From Metapseudomonas resinovorans DSM 21078 (lineage in GTDB: Bacteria; Pseudomonadota; Gammaproteobacteria; Pseudomonadales; Pseudomonadaceae): a DNA stretch of 64,000 bases. Both the position numbers and the translations under genes were made by a program. The stretch's first letter is position 1; every line of letters begins with the position of its first letter. Below the pieces are notes generated by a model. It saw only the letters and a program-made list of their open reading frames with translations, was not told where the DNA came from and did no database searches. This document shows, piece after piece, positions 31,234-42,521 of the stretch. The stretch spans positions 1 to 64,000 of the forward strand of contig NZ_KE384031.1 in NCBI RefSeq assembly GCF_000423545.1, read 5' to 3'.

Positions 31234-32544
31234 CTACCAGCAGATACCTTCCATGCCCGCGCCGCTGCGCGACTTCATGAACCCCACCAGGTCGATCACC
31301 GTCTTGCCCGCCGGCATCTTGTCCAGCAGCCCGGCGAACTGCTGGTCACCATTGCCGAGAACGATGACGTCGGCCTGCTCCACGACCTTGTCCAGGTCGG
31401 CGCACAGCAGGGATGACACGTGGGGGATCTTCGACTCGATGTAGTCCTTGTTGGCACCGTAGACCCGCGCGTATTCGACGTTCTGGTCGTAGATGTGCAG
31501 GTCGTAGCCCTTGCCGATCAGCATCTCGGCCAGGTCGACCAGCGGGCTTTCGCGCAGGTCATCGGTACCGGCCTTGAAGGACAGGCCGAGGAGCCCGACA
31601 CGGCGTTTGTCATGGCCGGCGATGAGGTCGAAGGCACGTTCCACCTGGACCCGGTTGCTGCGCATGATCGAGTGCAGCAGTGGATGCTCGATGTCCAGCT
31701 GGCCGGCGCGATAGGTCAGCGCGCGCACATCCTTGGGCAGGCAGGAGCCGCCGAAGGCGAAGCCCGGGCGCATGTAGTACTTGGAGAGGTTGAGCTTGTG
31801 GTCCTGGCAGATCACCTCCATCACCTCGCGACCGTCGACACCCACGGCCTTGGCGATATTGCCGATCTCGTTGGCAAAGGTGACCTTGGTTGCGTGCCAG
31901 ACGTTGCAGGTGTACTTGATCATCTCCGCCACTTCGACGCTCTTGCGGATGATGGGCGCGTCCAGCTCGCTGTAGATGGCTTGCAGCAGATCTCCGGATT
32001 GCGAATCCAGCTCCCCGATGACCGTCATGGCGGGGTAGTCGTAATCCTTGATCGCCGTGCTCTCACGAAGGAACTCGGGATTCACCGCGATGCCGAAATC
32101 GACACCGGCCTTCATTCCCGAGCACTTCTCCAGCATCGGGACCACCACGTTCATCACCGTGCCGGGCAGTACCGTGCTGCGCACCACTACGGTGTGGCGA
32201 GTCGTCTTCTCCGGCAGCACGCTGCCGATCTGCTCGCAGACCTGGGCGATGTAGGAAACGTCCAGATCGCCATTCTTCTTACTCGGCGTTGGCGCGGCAA
32301 TGAAGGAGATGTCGGTGCTCAGCACCGCATCACGTACATCCAGGGTGCCGCGCAGGCGCCCACTGGCCACGCCCTGCTTAAGTAACTCCCCCAACCCCGG
32401 TTCCACGATGGGCGACTTGCCCTGGTTGATCATCTCGATCTTCAACGGGGCGATGTCCACCCCGACGATCTGGTGCCCCCGCGCCGACAGGCAACCTGCA
32501 CAAACGGCCCCCACGTACCCCAATCCGAAAATGCTGATGCGCAT
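31234..32544 (-). CDS. algD: GDP-mannose 6-dehydrogenase
   Basis: 436 residues, identical to the length of P. aeruginosa AlgD. It oxidises GDP-mannose in two NAD-dependent steps to GDP-mannuronate, the committed step of alginate synthesis. Rossmann motif FGLGYVGAVCAGCL opens the protein; the catalytic Cys lies in GFAFGGSCLPKDVRAL, with Lys in the same region. First gene of the operon, 82 bp before alg8, facing a 631-bp AT-rich upstream region. Highly regulated by AlgU, AlgR, AlgB and AmrZ in P. aeruginosa; sites were not confidently found here. Confidence 0.97.
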   Translation of the reverse strand: MRISIFGLGYVGAVCAGCLSARGHQIVGVDIAPLKIEMINQGKSPIVEPGLGELLKQGVASGRLRGTLDVRDAVLSTDISFIAAPTPSKKNGDLDVSYIAQVCEQIGSVLPEKTTRHTVVVRSTVLPGTVMNVVVPMLEKCSGMKAGVDFGIAVNPEFLRESTAIKDYDYPAMTVIGELDSQSGDLLQAIYSELDAPIIRKSVEVAEMIKYTCNVWHATKVTFANEIGNIAKAVGVDGREVMEVICQDHKLNLSKYYMRPGFAFGGSCLPKDVRALTYRAGQLDIEHPLLHSIMRSNRVQVERAFDLIAGHDKRRVGLLGLSFKAGTDDLRESPLVDLAEMLIGKGYDLHIYDQNVEYARVYGANKDYIESKIPHVSSLLCADLDKVVEQADVIVLGNGDQQFAGLLDKMPAGKTVIDLVGFMKSRSGAGMEGICW

Positions 32545-33175
32545 TGCACGATCCCCCCAGGCGAACGACCAGGGCTGACCTCGCGACAGACTTGCGAGCG
32601 TCCAGCCCGAACAAGACTCGAAGGCACGGCAGGATTCTTCGCGAATGACCGGGGACCGGGTTCACGACGTCAAGAAAGCACGACAGCCGTATTGCGAAAG
32701 ACAACTTCGACTGAGCAAATCGAATGCCAGCCGTACAACTATCAAAGCATCTTGAAGTTTCAAATTTAATAGCCAATGAAAAACAAGCAATTACCCTAAA
32801 AGCCAGGCATTACGCAGCCTTCACCCCCCATCAAAAGAAAGCACCAAAACCATGCAGGACAGTCTTTGCAAGCCATAAGAATGCACCCGCAAGTTCCATT
32901 GAGAGATACCAATGCGAACTCCAAAGTGCGTCATATATATGCCGCCAAAAACAGAACACTGCACTTGATAGATATCCATCAGGAAAAAAGAAAAGTTCGC
33001 CAGATTATCCGCGTCAAAAACTTGCGCGACTTCTAGATCGCTATCAGGGCGGTAGGCAAGCAGGAAAATGAGGGGGTAGGTGGCGACGGAATCCGGATAG
33101 ACTGTCGCGAAAAGAAAAGGCTCAACCTAAGTGCGCGGATGCCGATATAAGCAGTAAGCCTTGCGGAAGGACACC
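32545..33175. promoter_or_regulatory. AT-rich divergent region between algD and the aer-like gene
   Basis: 631 bp with no supported gene, and from about 32690 to 33000 clearly richer in A+T than flanking coding DNA. Long upstream regions of this kind carry distal AlgR, AlgB and AmrZ sites in P. aeruginosa algD. Two exact AlgU-type -35 hexamers (GAACTT, minus strand) occur at 32891-32896 and 32993-32998, but neither has a convincing -10 at 16-17 bp. The right end holds the FliA-type promoter of the chemoreceptor gene. Confidence 0.6.
33122..33148 (+). promoter_or_regulatory. FliA (sigma28)-type promoter for the aer-like gene
   Basis: TCAACCTA, 11 bp, then GCCGATAT reproduces the sigma28 layout (TAAAGTTT-N11-GCCGATAA) in spacing, with the -10 octamer matching 7 of 8. 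It ends 27 bp before the ATG, so transcription would start near 33157. It fits co-expression with flagellar and chemotaxis genes. Confidence 0.7.
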
Positions 33176-34741
33176 ATGAGAAATAACCAACCTGTGACCC
33201 AGCGGGAACGTAGCTTCCCGATCGAACAACGCCTGATCTCCACCACGGACAGCAAAGGCGTCATCACCTATACCAACGAAGCCTTCATCGACATCAGCGG
33301 CTTCAGCCGCGACGAACTGCTTCGTTCGCCCCACAATCTGGTGCGCCACCCGGACGTACCGCCTGCGGTTTTCGCTCATATGTGGGCAACCCTGAAAAAG
33401 GGACGTCCGTGGATGGGAGTGGTGAAGAACCGCTGCAAGAACGGCGACCACTACTGGGTGAATGCCTACGTCACGCCCATTTTCGAAGGGAGCCAGGTCA
33501 CCGGCTATGAATCCGTGCGGATCAAGCCGACTGCCGAACAGGTGCGTCGCGCCGAAGCCCTTTATCAGCGCCTGAATGCCGGCAAGGCCGCCATCCCCAG
33601 CCGCGACAAGTGGCTGCCGGTGGTACAGGACTGGCTGCCCTTCATTCTCATCAGCCAGATCGCTTTCCTGATCGGCGCCTGGCTGAACTCCCACTGGGGC
33701 TTCCTTCTCGCCGCCCTGTTGTCGGTGCCCCTGGGCCTGATCGGCCTGGCCTGGCAGAACCGCGGCATCAAGCGCCTGCTGCACCTTGCCGAACAGACCA
33801 CCTCCGACCCGCTGATCGCACAGATGTACACCGACAGCCGCGGCGTCCAGGCGCGCCTGGAAATGGCCATGCTCAGCCAGGAAGCGCGGCTGAAGACCTG
33901 CCTGACCCGCCTGCAGGACACCGCAGAGCACCTCACCCAGCAGGCTCGCGAGGCCGACACCCTAGCTCACAACAGCTCCGAAGGCCTGGAACGCCAGCGG
34001 GTGGAAACCGAGCAGGTGGCCGCCGCGGTGAACCAGATGGCCGCCACCACCCAGGAAGTGGCCAACAACGTGCAGCGCACCGCCGATGCAACCCAGCAAG
34101 CCAACCGCCTGACCAGCGAGGGCCGCAATATCGCCGCCGAAACCCGCGAAGCCATCCAGCGTCTCTCGGCGTCAGTGGGTGAAACCGGCGAGACCGTCAC
34201 GCGACTGGCCCAGGACAGCAATGAAATTGGTGGCGTGGTAGATGTCATCAAGGGCATCGCCGACCAGACCAACCTGCTGGCGCTGAACGCGGCCATCGAG
34301 GCCGCCCGCGCCGGCGAAATGGGCCGTGGCTTTGCCGTGGTGGCCGACGAGGTGCGCCAGCTCGCCCAGCGCACGGCGGAATCCACCGGGCAGATTCATC
34401 AACTCATCGCCCAATTGCAGAAGACCGCCGAAGAAGCCGTGCACACCATGGAGCATGGCCGTCGCCAGGCGGACGAAGGCGTCGAGCGTGTGCTCCAGGC
34501 GGACCAGGCGCTGGTGGGCATCAGCGAAGCGGTGGCCAACATCGCTGACATGGCCGACCAGATCGCCGCAGCGACCGAGGAACAGAGCGCGGTGGCCGAG
34601 CAGATCAACCAGAGCATCAGCAGCATCGCCCACCTGGCCGACCAGACCTCGGGCGAGGCCCAGCGCACGGCCATGCTGAGCGAAGAGCTGACCCACACGG
34701 CGCAGGGACAGTACTCCCTGGTGGATAGGTTCAATCGCTGA
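33176..34741 (+). CDS. aer: PAS-containing methyl-accepting chemotaxis protein, Aer-like aerotaxis receptor
   Basis: 521 residues. An N-terminal PAS domain (~20-125: [57 protein letters not shown]) is the FAD-binding type of Aer; a hydrophobic hairpin follows at ~145-190 with almost no periplasmic loop. The cytoplasmic signalling domain has the conserved tip [18 protein letters not shown]. Such receptors sense redox state through FAD and steer cells to oxygen. The start at 33176 follows GGAAGGA by 6 bases. In P. aeruginosa the gene next to acnA is aer (PA1561); here the alginate operon intervenes. Promoter is FliA-type. Confidence 0.9.
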   Translation: MRNNQPVTQRERSFPIEQRLISTTDSKGVITYTNEAFIDISGFSRDELLRSPHNLVRHPDVPPAVFAHMWATLKKGRPWMGVVKNRCKNGDHYWVNAYVTPIFEGSQVTGYESVRIKPTAEQVRRAEALYQRLNAGKAAIPSRDKWLPVVQDWLPFILISQIAFLIGAWLNSHWGFLLAALLSVPLGLIGLAWQNRGIKRLLHLAEQTTSDPLIAQMYTDSRGVQARLEMAMLSQEARLKTCLTRLQDTAEHLTQQAREADTLAHNSSEGLERQRVETEQVAAAVNQMAATTQEVANNVQRTADATQQANRLTSEGRNIAAETREAIQRLSASVGETGETVTRLAQDSNEIGGVVDVIKGIADQTNLLALNAAIEAARAGEMGRGFAVVADEVRQLAQRTAESTGQIHQLIAQLQKTAEEAVHTMEHGRRQADEGVERVLQADQALVGISEAVANIADMADQIAAATEEQSAVAEQINQSISSIAHLADQTSGEAQRTAMLSEELTHTAQGQYSLVDRFNR

Positions 34742-34763
34742 AGCAATCAACAGGGCGCCAGAC

Positions 34764-34830
34764 CAGGCTGTGTGAGAACGTCGCGAGCGACGCTCGGCAT
34801 CACCGAGCGCAGTAGTTTTCACACAGCCTG
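34764..34830. repeat. 67-bp MITE-like element with IS ends and internal hairpins
   Basis: Inverted ends CAGGCTGTGTGAGAAC (34764-34779) and GTTTTCACACAGCCTG (34815-34830) pair with one mismatch over 16 bp. Between them lie two hairpins, GTCGC/GCGAC and CGCTCGG/CCGAGCG, giving a cloverleaf-like fold. The right end differs in one base from the terminus of the IS at 287-302. It sits between the convergent aer-like and hydrolase genes, where it could act as a bidirectional terminator. Confidence 0.75.
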
Positions 34831-34844
34831 AGACTGCGCCCTTC

Positions 34845-35474
34845 TCATTCCTGGACCGGTCCCGCCAGGAACCGCGCTATGACGTCCGCGGCGGTGTCCA
34901 GATGCTGCTCATGGGTAAACCCGGAGGCCTTCAGCGGCTTCAGATCGTGATCCCCGGCAGCGAGCCAGCACAGGTGAATGGCACCCGAGAGGCTGTAGCC
35001 CGCAACCGTAAGGCGATCGCCCATGGGGTCGCGCTCGCCCTGGATAATCAGAGTCGGAGTCTTCAGGTCCGCCAGATGGGCGACACGAGGCTTGTCCGCC
35101 TTGCCAACGGCATGGAAGGGATAACCCAGGCAGACCAGCGCGTCAGCGCCCAGTTCGTCTGCCAGCAGGCTGGCCATGCGCCCGCCCATAGACTTGCCGC
35201 CGATGGCCAGTGGCCCTGTGACCTGCTGTCGCACCTCGGCATGAATCTCCCGCCAGCAACTCAGTAGCAGGGCCTGGGGATTGGGTGGTCGGCGACGTCC
35301 GTCGTGCCTCCGTGCAGTCATATACGGAAACTCGAAACGCGCCACCGCAACGCCACGAGCGGCGAGCCTTTGCGCGATGTCATCCATGAACGGACTGTCC
35401 ATCGCGGCACCGGCGCCATGGGCCAGGATAAGGGTGTACGAAACCGGGCCGTCAGGCCTGTTCCACAACAGCAT
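34845..35474 (-). CDS. Alpha/beta hydrolase of the KANL3/Tex30-like family
   Basis: 209 residues, cytosolic. It opens [20 protein letters not shown] (oxyanion-loop HGAGA), has a nucleophile elbow [13 protein letters not shown], an Asp in [10 protein letters not shown] and His in [10 protein letters not shown], a complete catalytic triad pattern. The family is common in proteobacteria near respiratory genes but its substrate is unknown to me. GGAGAAG precedes ATG 35474 by 5 bases. Divergent from ccoN, so its promoter shares the region that contains the Anr box. Confidence 0.8.
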   Translation of the reverse strand: MLLWNRPDGPVSYTLILAHGAGAAMDSPFMDDIAQRLAARGVAVARFEFPYMTARRHDGRRRPPNPQALLLSCWREIHAEVRQQVTGPLAIGGKSMGGRMASLLADELGADALVCLGYPFHAVGKADKPRVAHLADLKTPTLIIQGERDPMGDRLTVAGYSLSGAIHLCWLAAGDHDLKPLKASGFTHEQHLDTAADVIARFLAGPVQE

Positions 35475-35501
35475 TCAGACTTCTCCGTCGTTTGTGGGCG
35501 A

Positions 35502-35515
35502 TTGATCCAGATCAA
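35502..35515 (+). promoter_or_regulatory. Anr/FNR box upstream of the first cco operon
   Basis: TTGATCCAGATCAA is a perfect TTGAT-N4-ATCAA site. Its centre at 35508.5 would be at -41.5 for a start near 35550, with CATGCT (35538-35543) as a weak -10. This is the class-II activation geometry and predicts strong induction under low oxygen. Confidence 0.9.
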
Positions 35516-35582
35516 TAGTCGCCCAATGGGCTTTCACCATGCTTGCCGCGCAATCCAAAAACCGTGGACGGAAGCCCATAAC

Positions 35583-37019
35583 ATGAGCACAGCAAGCAGT
35601 ACCGCCTATAACTACAAGGTGGTCCGCCAGTTCGCCATCATGACGGTGGTCTGGGGAATCGTCGGGATGGGGCTCGGCGTTCTCATAGCCGCACAACTGG
35701 CCTGGCCGGAACTCAACTTCAACCTTCCCTGGACGAGCTTCGGCCGACTGCGCCCACTGCACACCAACGCAGTGATCTTTGCATTCGGCGGATGCGCGCT
35801 GTTCGCCACCAGCTACTACGCGGTGCAGCGTACGTGCCAGACCCGCCTGATCTCCGACAAGCTCGCCGCCTTCACCTTCTGGGGCTGGCAACTGGTGATC
35901 GTGCTGGCCGCCATCAGCCTGCCGATGGGCTGGACCAGCTCGAAAGAATACGCCGAGCTGGAGTGGCCGATCGACATTCTGATCACCATTGTCTGGGTCA
36001 GTTACGCCATCGTCTTCTTCGGCACCGTGATGAAGCGCAAGACCAAGCACATCTACGTGGGCAACTGGTTCTTTGGCGGTTTCATCCTCACCGTGGCGAT
36101 CCTCCATCTGGTGAACAACCTGGAGATCCCGGTCACCCTGACCAAGTCCTACTCCCTTTACGCCGGCGCCACCGACGCCATGATTCAGTGGTGGTACGGG
36201 CACAACGCCGTGGGTTTCTTCCTCACGGCCGGCTTCCTGGGAATGATGTATTACTTCGTGCCGAAGCAGGCCGAACGCCCGGTGTACTCCTATCGCCTGT
36301 CCATCGTGCACTTCTGGGCGCTGATCGCGGTGTACATCTGGGCCGGTCCGCACCACCTGCACTACACCGCCCTGCCGGACTGGGCCCAGTCCCTCGGCAT
36401 GGTGATGTCCCTGGTGCTGCTGGCGCCGAGCTGGGGCGGCATGATCAACGGCATGATGACCCTCTCCGGCGCCTGGCATAAGCTGCGCTCGGACCCCATC
36501 CTGCGCTTTCTGGTGGTTTCCCTGGCCTTCTACGGCATGTCCACCTTCGAAGGCCCGATGATGGCCATCAAGACTGTCAACGCCCTCTCCCACTACACCG
36601 ACTGGACCATCGGCCACGTACACGCCGGCGCCCTCGGCTGGGTCGCCATGGTGTCCATCGGCTCCCTGTACCACCTGATTCCGAAAGTGTTCGGTCGCGA
36701 GCAGATGTACAGCACCGGCCTGATCAACACCCACTTCTGGCTGGCCACCATCGGCACCGTCCTCTACATCGCCTCCATGTGGGTCAACGGCATCACCCAG
36801 GGCCTGATGTGGCGCGCAGTGAACGAGGACGGCACCCTCACCTATTCCTTTGTCGAAGCCCTGGAAGCCAGCCACCCCGGCTTCGTCGTGCGGGTGATAG
36901 GCGGTGCCATCTTCTTCAGCGGCATGTTCCTCATGGCCTGGAACACCTGGCGTACCGCGAAGGCCTCCGATCCTGCTGAATACGACGCCGCCGCGCAGAT
37001 CCCGCAAGGAGCCCACTGA
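35583..37019 (+). CDS. ccoN: cbb3 cytochrome oxidase subunit I, Anr-controlled copy
   Basis: 478 residues, catalytic subunit of the high-affinity cbb3 terminal oxidase with about 12 membrane helices; it carries low-spin haem b and the haem b3-CuB centre. His ligands appear in [36 protein letters not shown] and [17 protein letters not shown] 35583 gives [16 protein letters not shown], matching the paralogue at 39170; longer upstream frames would run through the Anr box. Equivalent to ccoN2 of P. aeruginosa by position and regulation. The stop overlaps ccoO by one base. Confidence 0.96.
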   Translation: MSTASSTAYNYKVVRQFAIMTVVWGIVGMGLGVLIAAQLAWPELNFNLPWTSFGRLRPLHTNAVIFAFGGCALFATSYYAVQRTCQTRLISDKLAAFTFWGWQLVIVLAAISLPMGWTSSKEYAELEWPIDILITIVWVSYAIVFFGTVMKRKTKHIYVGNWFFGGFILTVAILHLVNNLEIPVTLTKSYSLYAGATDAMIQWWYGHNAVGFFLTAGFLGMMYYFVPKQAERPVYSYRLSIVHFWALIAVYIWAGPHHLHYTALPDWAQSLGMVMSLVLLAPSWGGMINGMMTLSGAWHKLRSDPILRFLVVSLAFYGMSTFEGPMMAIKTVNALSHYTDWTIGHVHAGALGWVAMVSIGSLYHLIPKVFGREQMYSTGLINTHFWLATIGTVLYIASMWVNGITQGLMWRAVNEDGTLTYSFVEALEASHPGFVVRVIGGAIFFSGMFLMAWNTWRTAKASDPAEYDAAAQIPQGAH

Positions 37020-37630
37020 TGAAACAGCACGAGAAACTCGAGAAGAACGTCGGCCTCCTGGCGTTGTTCATGATCCTGGCCGTCAGCATCGGCGGCCTGG
37101 TGCAGATCGTGCCGCTGTTCTTCCAGGACGTGACCAACACCCCGGTGGAAGGCATGAAGCCCTACACCGCCCTGCAACTGGAAGGCCGCGATATCTACAT
37201 CCGCGAAGGCTGCGTCGGTTGCCACTCGCAGATGATCCGCCCCTTCCGCGCCGAAACCGAGCGCTACGGTCACTACTCCGTGGCCGGTGAAAGCGTCTGG
37301 GACCACCCCTTCCTGTGGGGTTCCAAGCGCACCGGCCCAGACCTGGCCCGCGTGGGCGGCCGCTACTCCGACGACTGGCACCGTGCGCACCTCTACAACC
37401 CGCGCAACGTAGTGCCCGAGTCGAAGATGCCCGCCTACCCCTGGCTGGTGGAGAACACGCTGGACGGCAAGGACACGGCGGCCAAGCTTCGCGCCATGCA
37501 GACCCTCGGCGTGCCGTACAGCGACGAGGATGTTGCGGGCGCCCAGGCGGCGGTCAAGGGCAAGACCGAGATGGACGCCCTGGTCGCCTATCTCCAAGTG
37601 CTGGGCACCAGCCTGAAGAACAAGAGGTAA
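37019..37630 (+). CDS. ccoO: cbb3 cytochrome oxidase subunit II
   Basis: 203-residue membrane-anchored monohaem cytochrome c. One N-terminal helix ([23 protein letters not shown]) anchors the periplasmic domain, and [15 protein letters not shown] provides the CxxCH haem site. It passes electrons from CcoP to CcoN. ATGA-type overlap with ccoN stop indicates coupled translation. Paralogous to 40609-41220, differing mainly near the C-terminus. Confidence 0.96.
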   Translation: MKQHEKLEKNVGLLALFMILAVSIGGLVQIVPLFFQDVTNTPVEGMKPYTALQLEGRDIYIREGCVGCHSQMIRPFRAETERYGHYSVAGESVWDHPFLWGSKRTGPDLARVGGRYSDDWHRAHLYNPRNVVPESKMPAYPWLVENTLDGKDTAAKLRAMQTLGVPYSDEDVAGAQAAVKGKTEMDALVAYLQVLGTSLKNKR

Positions 37631-37634
37631 GGCC

Positions 37635-37802
37635 ATGGACATCGGAACCCTGCGTGGCCTCGGCACCCTGCTGGTGCTGATCGCCACCCTTGGCGTGATC
37701 TGCTGGGCGTACAGCGGCAAGCGCAAGGCCAGCTTCGACGAAGCCGCGAACCTGCCCTTCGCCGACGACGACCGGAACGATTCTAGGAGCACCCGCGCAT
37801 GA
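37635..37802 (+). CDS. ccoQ: cbb3 oxidase small subunit CcoQ
   Basis: 55 residues: [20 protein letters not shown] opens the protein, continuing as one membrane helix to [20 protein letters not shown]. CcoQ stabilises the assembled oxidase. The stop overlaps the ccoP ATG by 4 bp, and GAGGTAAGG spans the ccoO stop just upstream as ribosome site. Matches the 62-residue copy at 41227-41415 in the first 45 residues; the acidic tail is shorter. Confidence 0.93.
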   Translation: MDIGTLRGLGTLLVLIATLGVICWAYSGKRKASFDEAANLPFADDDRNDSRSTRA

Positions 37803-38734
37803 CCACTTTCTGGAGCTGGTACATCTCCCTGCTCACCATCTTCACCCTACTGGCGCTGCTCTGGCTGATCTTCGCCACTCGAAAGGGCGAGTCCCAGGGC
37901 ACCACTGACAAGACCATGGGCCACGCCTTCGACGGTATCGAGGAGTACGACAACCCGCTGCCCAAGTGGTGGTTCCTGCTGTTCGTTGGCACCCTGATCT
38001 TCGCCGCCGGCTACCTGGTGCTCTACCCGGGGCTGGGTAACTGGAAAGGGATTTTCCCCGGTTACACCGACGGCTGGACCCAGGAAGCCCAATGGCAGCG
38101 CGAAGTACACAAGGCCGACCAACAGTACGGCCCGATCTTCGCCCGCTACTCCGCCATGTCCATCGAGGAAGTGGCCAGGGACCCTCAAGCCCTGAAGATG
38201 GGCGGCCGCCTGTTCGCCACCTACTGCTCCATCTGCCACGGCTCGGACGCCAAGGGTGCCATGGGTTTCCCCAACCTCACCGACAGCAACTGGCGCTGGG
38301 GCGGCGAGCCGGAAACCATCAAGGCCTCCATCCTGCACGGCCGTATGGCCGCCATGCCTGCGTGGGGCGAAGTGCTGGGTGACGAGGGTGTGAAGAACGT
38401 CGCAGCCTATGTGCGCCAGGACCTGGCCGGCCTGAAACTGCCGGAAGGCACCAAAGCAGACCTGGAGTCCGGCAAGTCGCTATTCGCCGCTACCTGCGTT
38501 GCCTGCCACGGCGTCGACGGCAAAGGCACTGCGGCCATGGGTGCTCCGGACCTGACCCACCCGGCCGGCTGGATCTACGGCTCGGGCCTGGCCCAACTGC
38601 AGCAGACCATCCGCTACGGCCGCAACGGCCAGATGCCGGCCCAGCAGGAATACCTTGGCCAGGACAAGGTCCACGTACTGGCTGCCTATATCTACAGCCT
38701 GTCTCACAAGGACCAGGATCTGGCCATCAAGTAG
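37799..38734 (+). CDS. ccoP: cbb3 cytochrome oxidase subunit III, dihaem cytochrome c
   Basis: 311 residues. N-terminal helices ([21 protein letters not shown] and [20 protein letters not shown]) hold two periplasmic cytochrome c domains with CxxCH sites in [13 protein letters not shown] and [13 protein letters not shown]; the conserved [10 protein letters not shown] links the helices. It receives electrons from the cytochrome bc1 pathway for CcoO. Last gene of the first operon; a 435-bp gap follows. Confidence 0.96.
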   Translation: MTTFWSWYISLLTIFTLLALLWLIFATRKGESQGTTDKTMGHAFDGIEEYDNPLPKWWFLLFVGTLIFAAGYLVLYPGLGNWKGIFPGYTDGWTQEAQWQREVHKADQQYGPIFARYSAMSIEEVARDPQALKMGGRLFATYCSICHGSDAKGAMGFPNLTDSNWRWGGEPETIKASILHGRMAAMPAWGEVLGDEGVKNVAAYVRQDLAGLKLPEGTKADLESGKSLFAATCVACHGVDGKGTAAMGAPDLTHPAGWIYGSGLAQLQQTIRYGRNGQMPAQQEYLGQDKVHVLAAYIYSLSHKDQDLAIK

Positions 38735-40608
<1,874 letters not shown>

Positions 40609-40609
<1 letters not shown>

Positions 40610-41220
40610 TGAAGCAACACGAATTAGTCGAGAAGAACATCGGCCTGCTGGCGCTGTTCATGGTGATCGCCGTGAGCATCGGCGGCCTGGTGCAGATCGT
40701 GCCGCTGTTCTTCCAGGACGTGACTAACACTCCGGTGGAAGGCATGAAGCCGCGTACCGCGCTGGAACTCGAAGGCCGTGACATCTACATCCGCGAGGGT
40801 TGCGTTGGCTGCCACTCGCAGATGGTCCGCCCCTTCCGTGCCGAAACCGAGCGTTATGGCCACTACTCCGTCGCGGGTGAAAGCGTCTGGGACCACCCCT
40901 TCCTGTGGGGTTCCAAGCGTACCGGTCCGGACCTGGCCCGCGTTGGCGGTCGCTACTCCGACGACTGGCACCGCGCGCACCTGTACAACCCGCGCAACGT
41001 AGTGCCCGAGTCGAAGATGCCCTCCTACCCCTGGCTGGTTGAGAGCAAGCTCGACGGCAAGCACACCGCCGACAAGATGGAAGCTCTGCGCAAGCTGGGC
41101 GTGCCCTACACCGACGAAGACATCGCCGGCGCCAAGGCGGCAGTCAAAGGCAAGACCGAGATGGACGCGCTCGTCGCGTACCTGCAAGGCCTGGGCACCT
41201 CTATCAAGAACAAACGGTAA
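40609..41220 (+). CDS. ccoO: cbb3 cytochrome oxidase subunit II, second copy
   Basis: 203 residues, monohaem cytochrome c with anchor [21 protein letters not shown] and haem site [15 protein letters not shown]. Same length as the first copy, translationally coupled to ccoN by overlap, and followed 6 bp later by ccoQ. Differences from the first copy cluster around residues 135-170 ([19 protein letters not shown]). Confidence 0.96.
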
Positions 41221-41226
41221 CGCAAG

Positions 41227-41415
41227 ATGGATATCGGGACTCTCCGCGGTATAGGCACCTTCGTCGTCTTCGTCGCCTTCATCGGTGTCGTGCTCTGGGC
41301 CTACAGCAGCAGGCGCAAGAGCAGCTTCGACGAAGCAGCCAACCTGCCTTTCGCGGATGAGCCTCCGAAGTCCGCCAAGCGCGACGAGCAAGCTTCTAGG
41401 AGTGAGAAAGAATGA
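41227..41415 (+). CDS. ccoQ: cbb3 oxidase small subunit CcoQ, second copy
   Basis: 62 residues, one membrane helix ([18 protein letters not shown]) with the conserved [17 protein letters not shown] and a longer charged tail than the first copy. The stop overlaps the ccoP ATG by 4 bp. Stabilises the CcoNOP complex in related bacteria. Confidence 0.93.
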   Translation: MDIGTLRGIGTFVVFVAFIGVVLWAYSSRRKSSFDEAANLPFADEPPKSAKRDEQASRSEKE

Positions 41416-42386
41416 CTTCGTTCTGGAGTTGGTACGTAACCCTGCTCACCGGCGCCACGCTGGTGGCGCTGACCTGGCTGATCTTCGCCACCCGTCGTGG
41501 CCAGCGCCAGGAAAGCACCGAAGAAACCGTCGGCCATGCCTTCGACGGCATCGAGGAATATGACAACCCGCTGCCCAAGTGGTGGTTCATGCTGTTCGTC
41601 GGCACCCTGATTTTCGCCGTCGGCTACCTGGTCATGTACCCGGGCATGGGCAACTGGAAAGGCATCTTCCCCGGTTACAACGAAGTGACCGAGGGCAAGC
41701 CCTTCGCCAACGGCGAGGCTGGCTGGACTGGCGTGCACCAGTGGGAAAAGGAAATGGACAAGGCCGACAAGGAATACGGCCCCATCTTCGCCAAGTACGC
41801 AGCCATGCCGATCGAGGAAGTGGCCCAGGACCCGAAAGCGCTGAAAATGGGTGGCCGCATGTTCGCGTCCTACTGCTCCGTGTGCCACGGCTCCGATGCC
41901 AAGGGCGCCTACGGCTTCCCGAACCTGACCGACCGCGACTGGCGCTGGGGGGGCGAAGCCGCCACCATCAAGACCACCATCATGGCTGGCCGCCACGGCA
42001 TCATGCCGGCCTGGGGTGAAGTCGTCGGCGACCAGGGCGTGCGCGACGTTGCCGCCTTCCTGCGCGTGACCCTGCACGGTCGCGAACTGCCTAAGGACGT
42101 GAAGGCTGATCCGGAAGCCGGTAAAGCCATCTACGCTGCCAACTGCGTGGCCTGCCACGGTCCGGAAGGCAAGGGCACCCCGGCGATGGGCGCTCCAGAC
42201 CTGACCCACCCGAGCGCCTTCATCTACGGCAGCAGCTACGCCCAACTGCAACAGACCATCCGCTATGGTCGCCAAGGCACCATGCCGGCCCAGGAGCAAA
42301 TCCTCGGTAACGACAAGGTGCACCTGCTGGCTGCCTACGTGTACAGCCTGTCGCAGAAACCTGCTGCAGAAGCGGAAGCCAAGTAA
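41412..42386 (+). CDS. ccoP: cbb3 cytochrome oxidase subunit III, second copy
   Basis: 324 residues, dihaem cytochrome c with sites [13 protein letters not shown] and [13 protein letters not shown], and two N-terminal helices joined by [10 protein letters not shown]. Compared with the first copy it has a 13-residue longer region after the second helix ([15 protein letters not shown]), which changes the linker before the first haem domain. It ends the second operon and is followed by a long imperfect hairpin. Confidence 0.96.
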   Translation: MTSFWSWYVTLLTGATLVALTWLIFATRRGQRQESTEETVGHAFDGIEEYDNPLPKWWFMLFVGTLIFAVGYLVMYPGMGNWKGIFPGYNEVTEGKPFANGEAGWTGVHQWEKEMDKADKEYGPIFAKYAAMPIEEVAQDPKALKMGGRMFASYCSVCHGSDAKGAYGFPNLTDRDWRWGGEAATIKTTIMAGRHGIMPAWGEVVGDQGVRDVAAFLRVTLHGRELPKDVKADPEAGKAIYAANCVACHGPEGKGTPAMGAPDLTHPSAFIYGSSYAQLQQTIRYGRQGTMPAQEQILGNDKVHLLAAYVYSLSQKPAAEAEAK

Positions 42387-42394
42387 TACCCTCG

Positions 42395-42429
42395 CCTGCC
42401 ATGCGCGACGCACTGTCGCACATGGCAGG
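42395..42429. terminator. Long hairpin after the second ccoP
   Basis: CCTGCCATG / CATGGCAGG 9-bp outer stem, one C-A mismatch, then GCGAC / GTCGC with loop GCACT. It begins 8 bp after the ccoP stop and has no T tract, so it may be a processing or stabilising structure that sets ccoNOQP apart from ccoGHIS. Confidence 0.65.
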
Positions 42430-42521
42430 CCGCTATCAGGCGTACCATATATAGCGGGCAAAAAGACTCCGACCGGCGATGTACTGGTCAGGGCGCCGAC
42501 AACCGCCGTGGTATGAGAACG

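Noticed and set aside
32891-32998. AlgU promoter of algD
   Set aside because: Two GAACTT hexamers exist, but no -10 resembling TCTGA or TCCTA lies 16-17 bp away, so no promoter is called.
32724-33071. 115-codon frame in the algD upstream region
   Set aside because: No Shine-Dalgarno, AT-rich codons unlike neighbours, and it covers a region expected to be regulatory.
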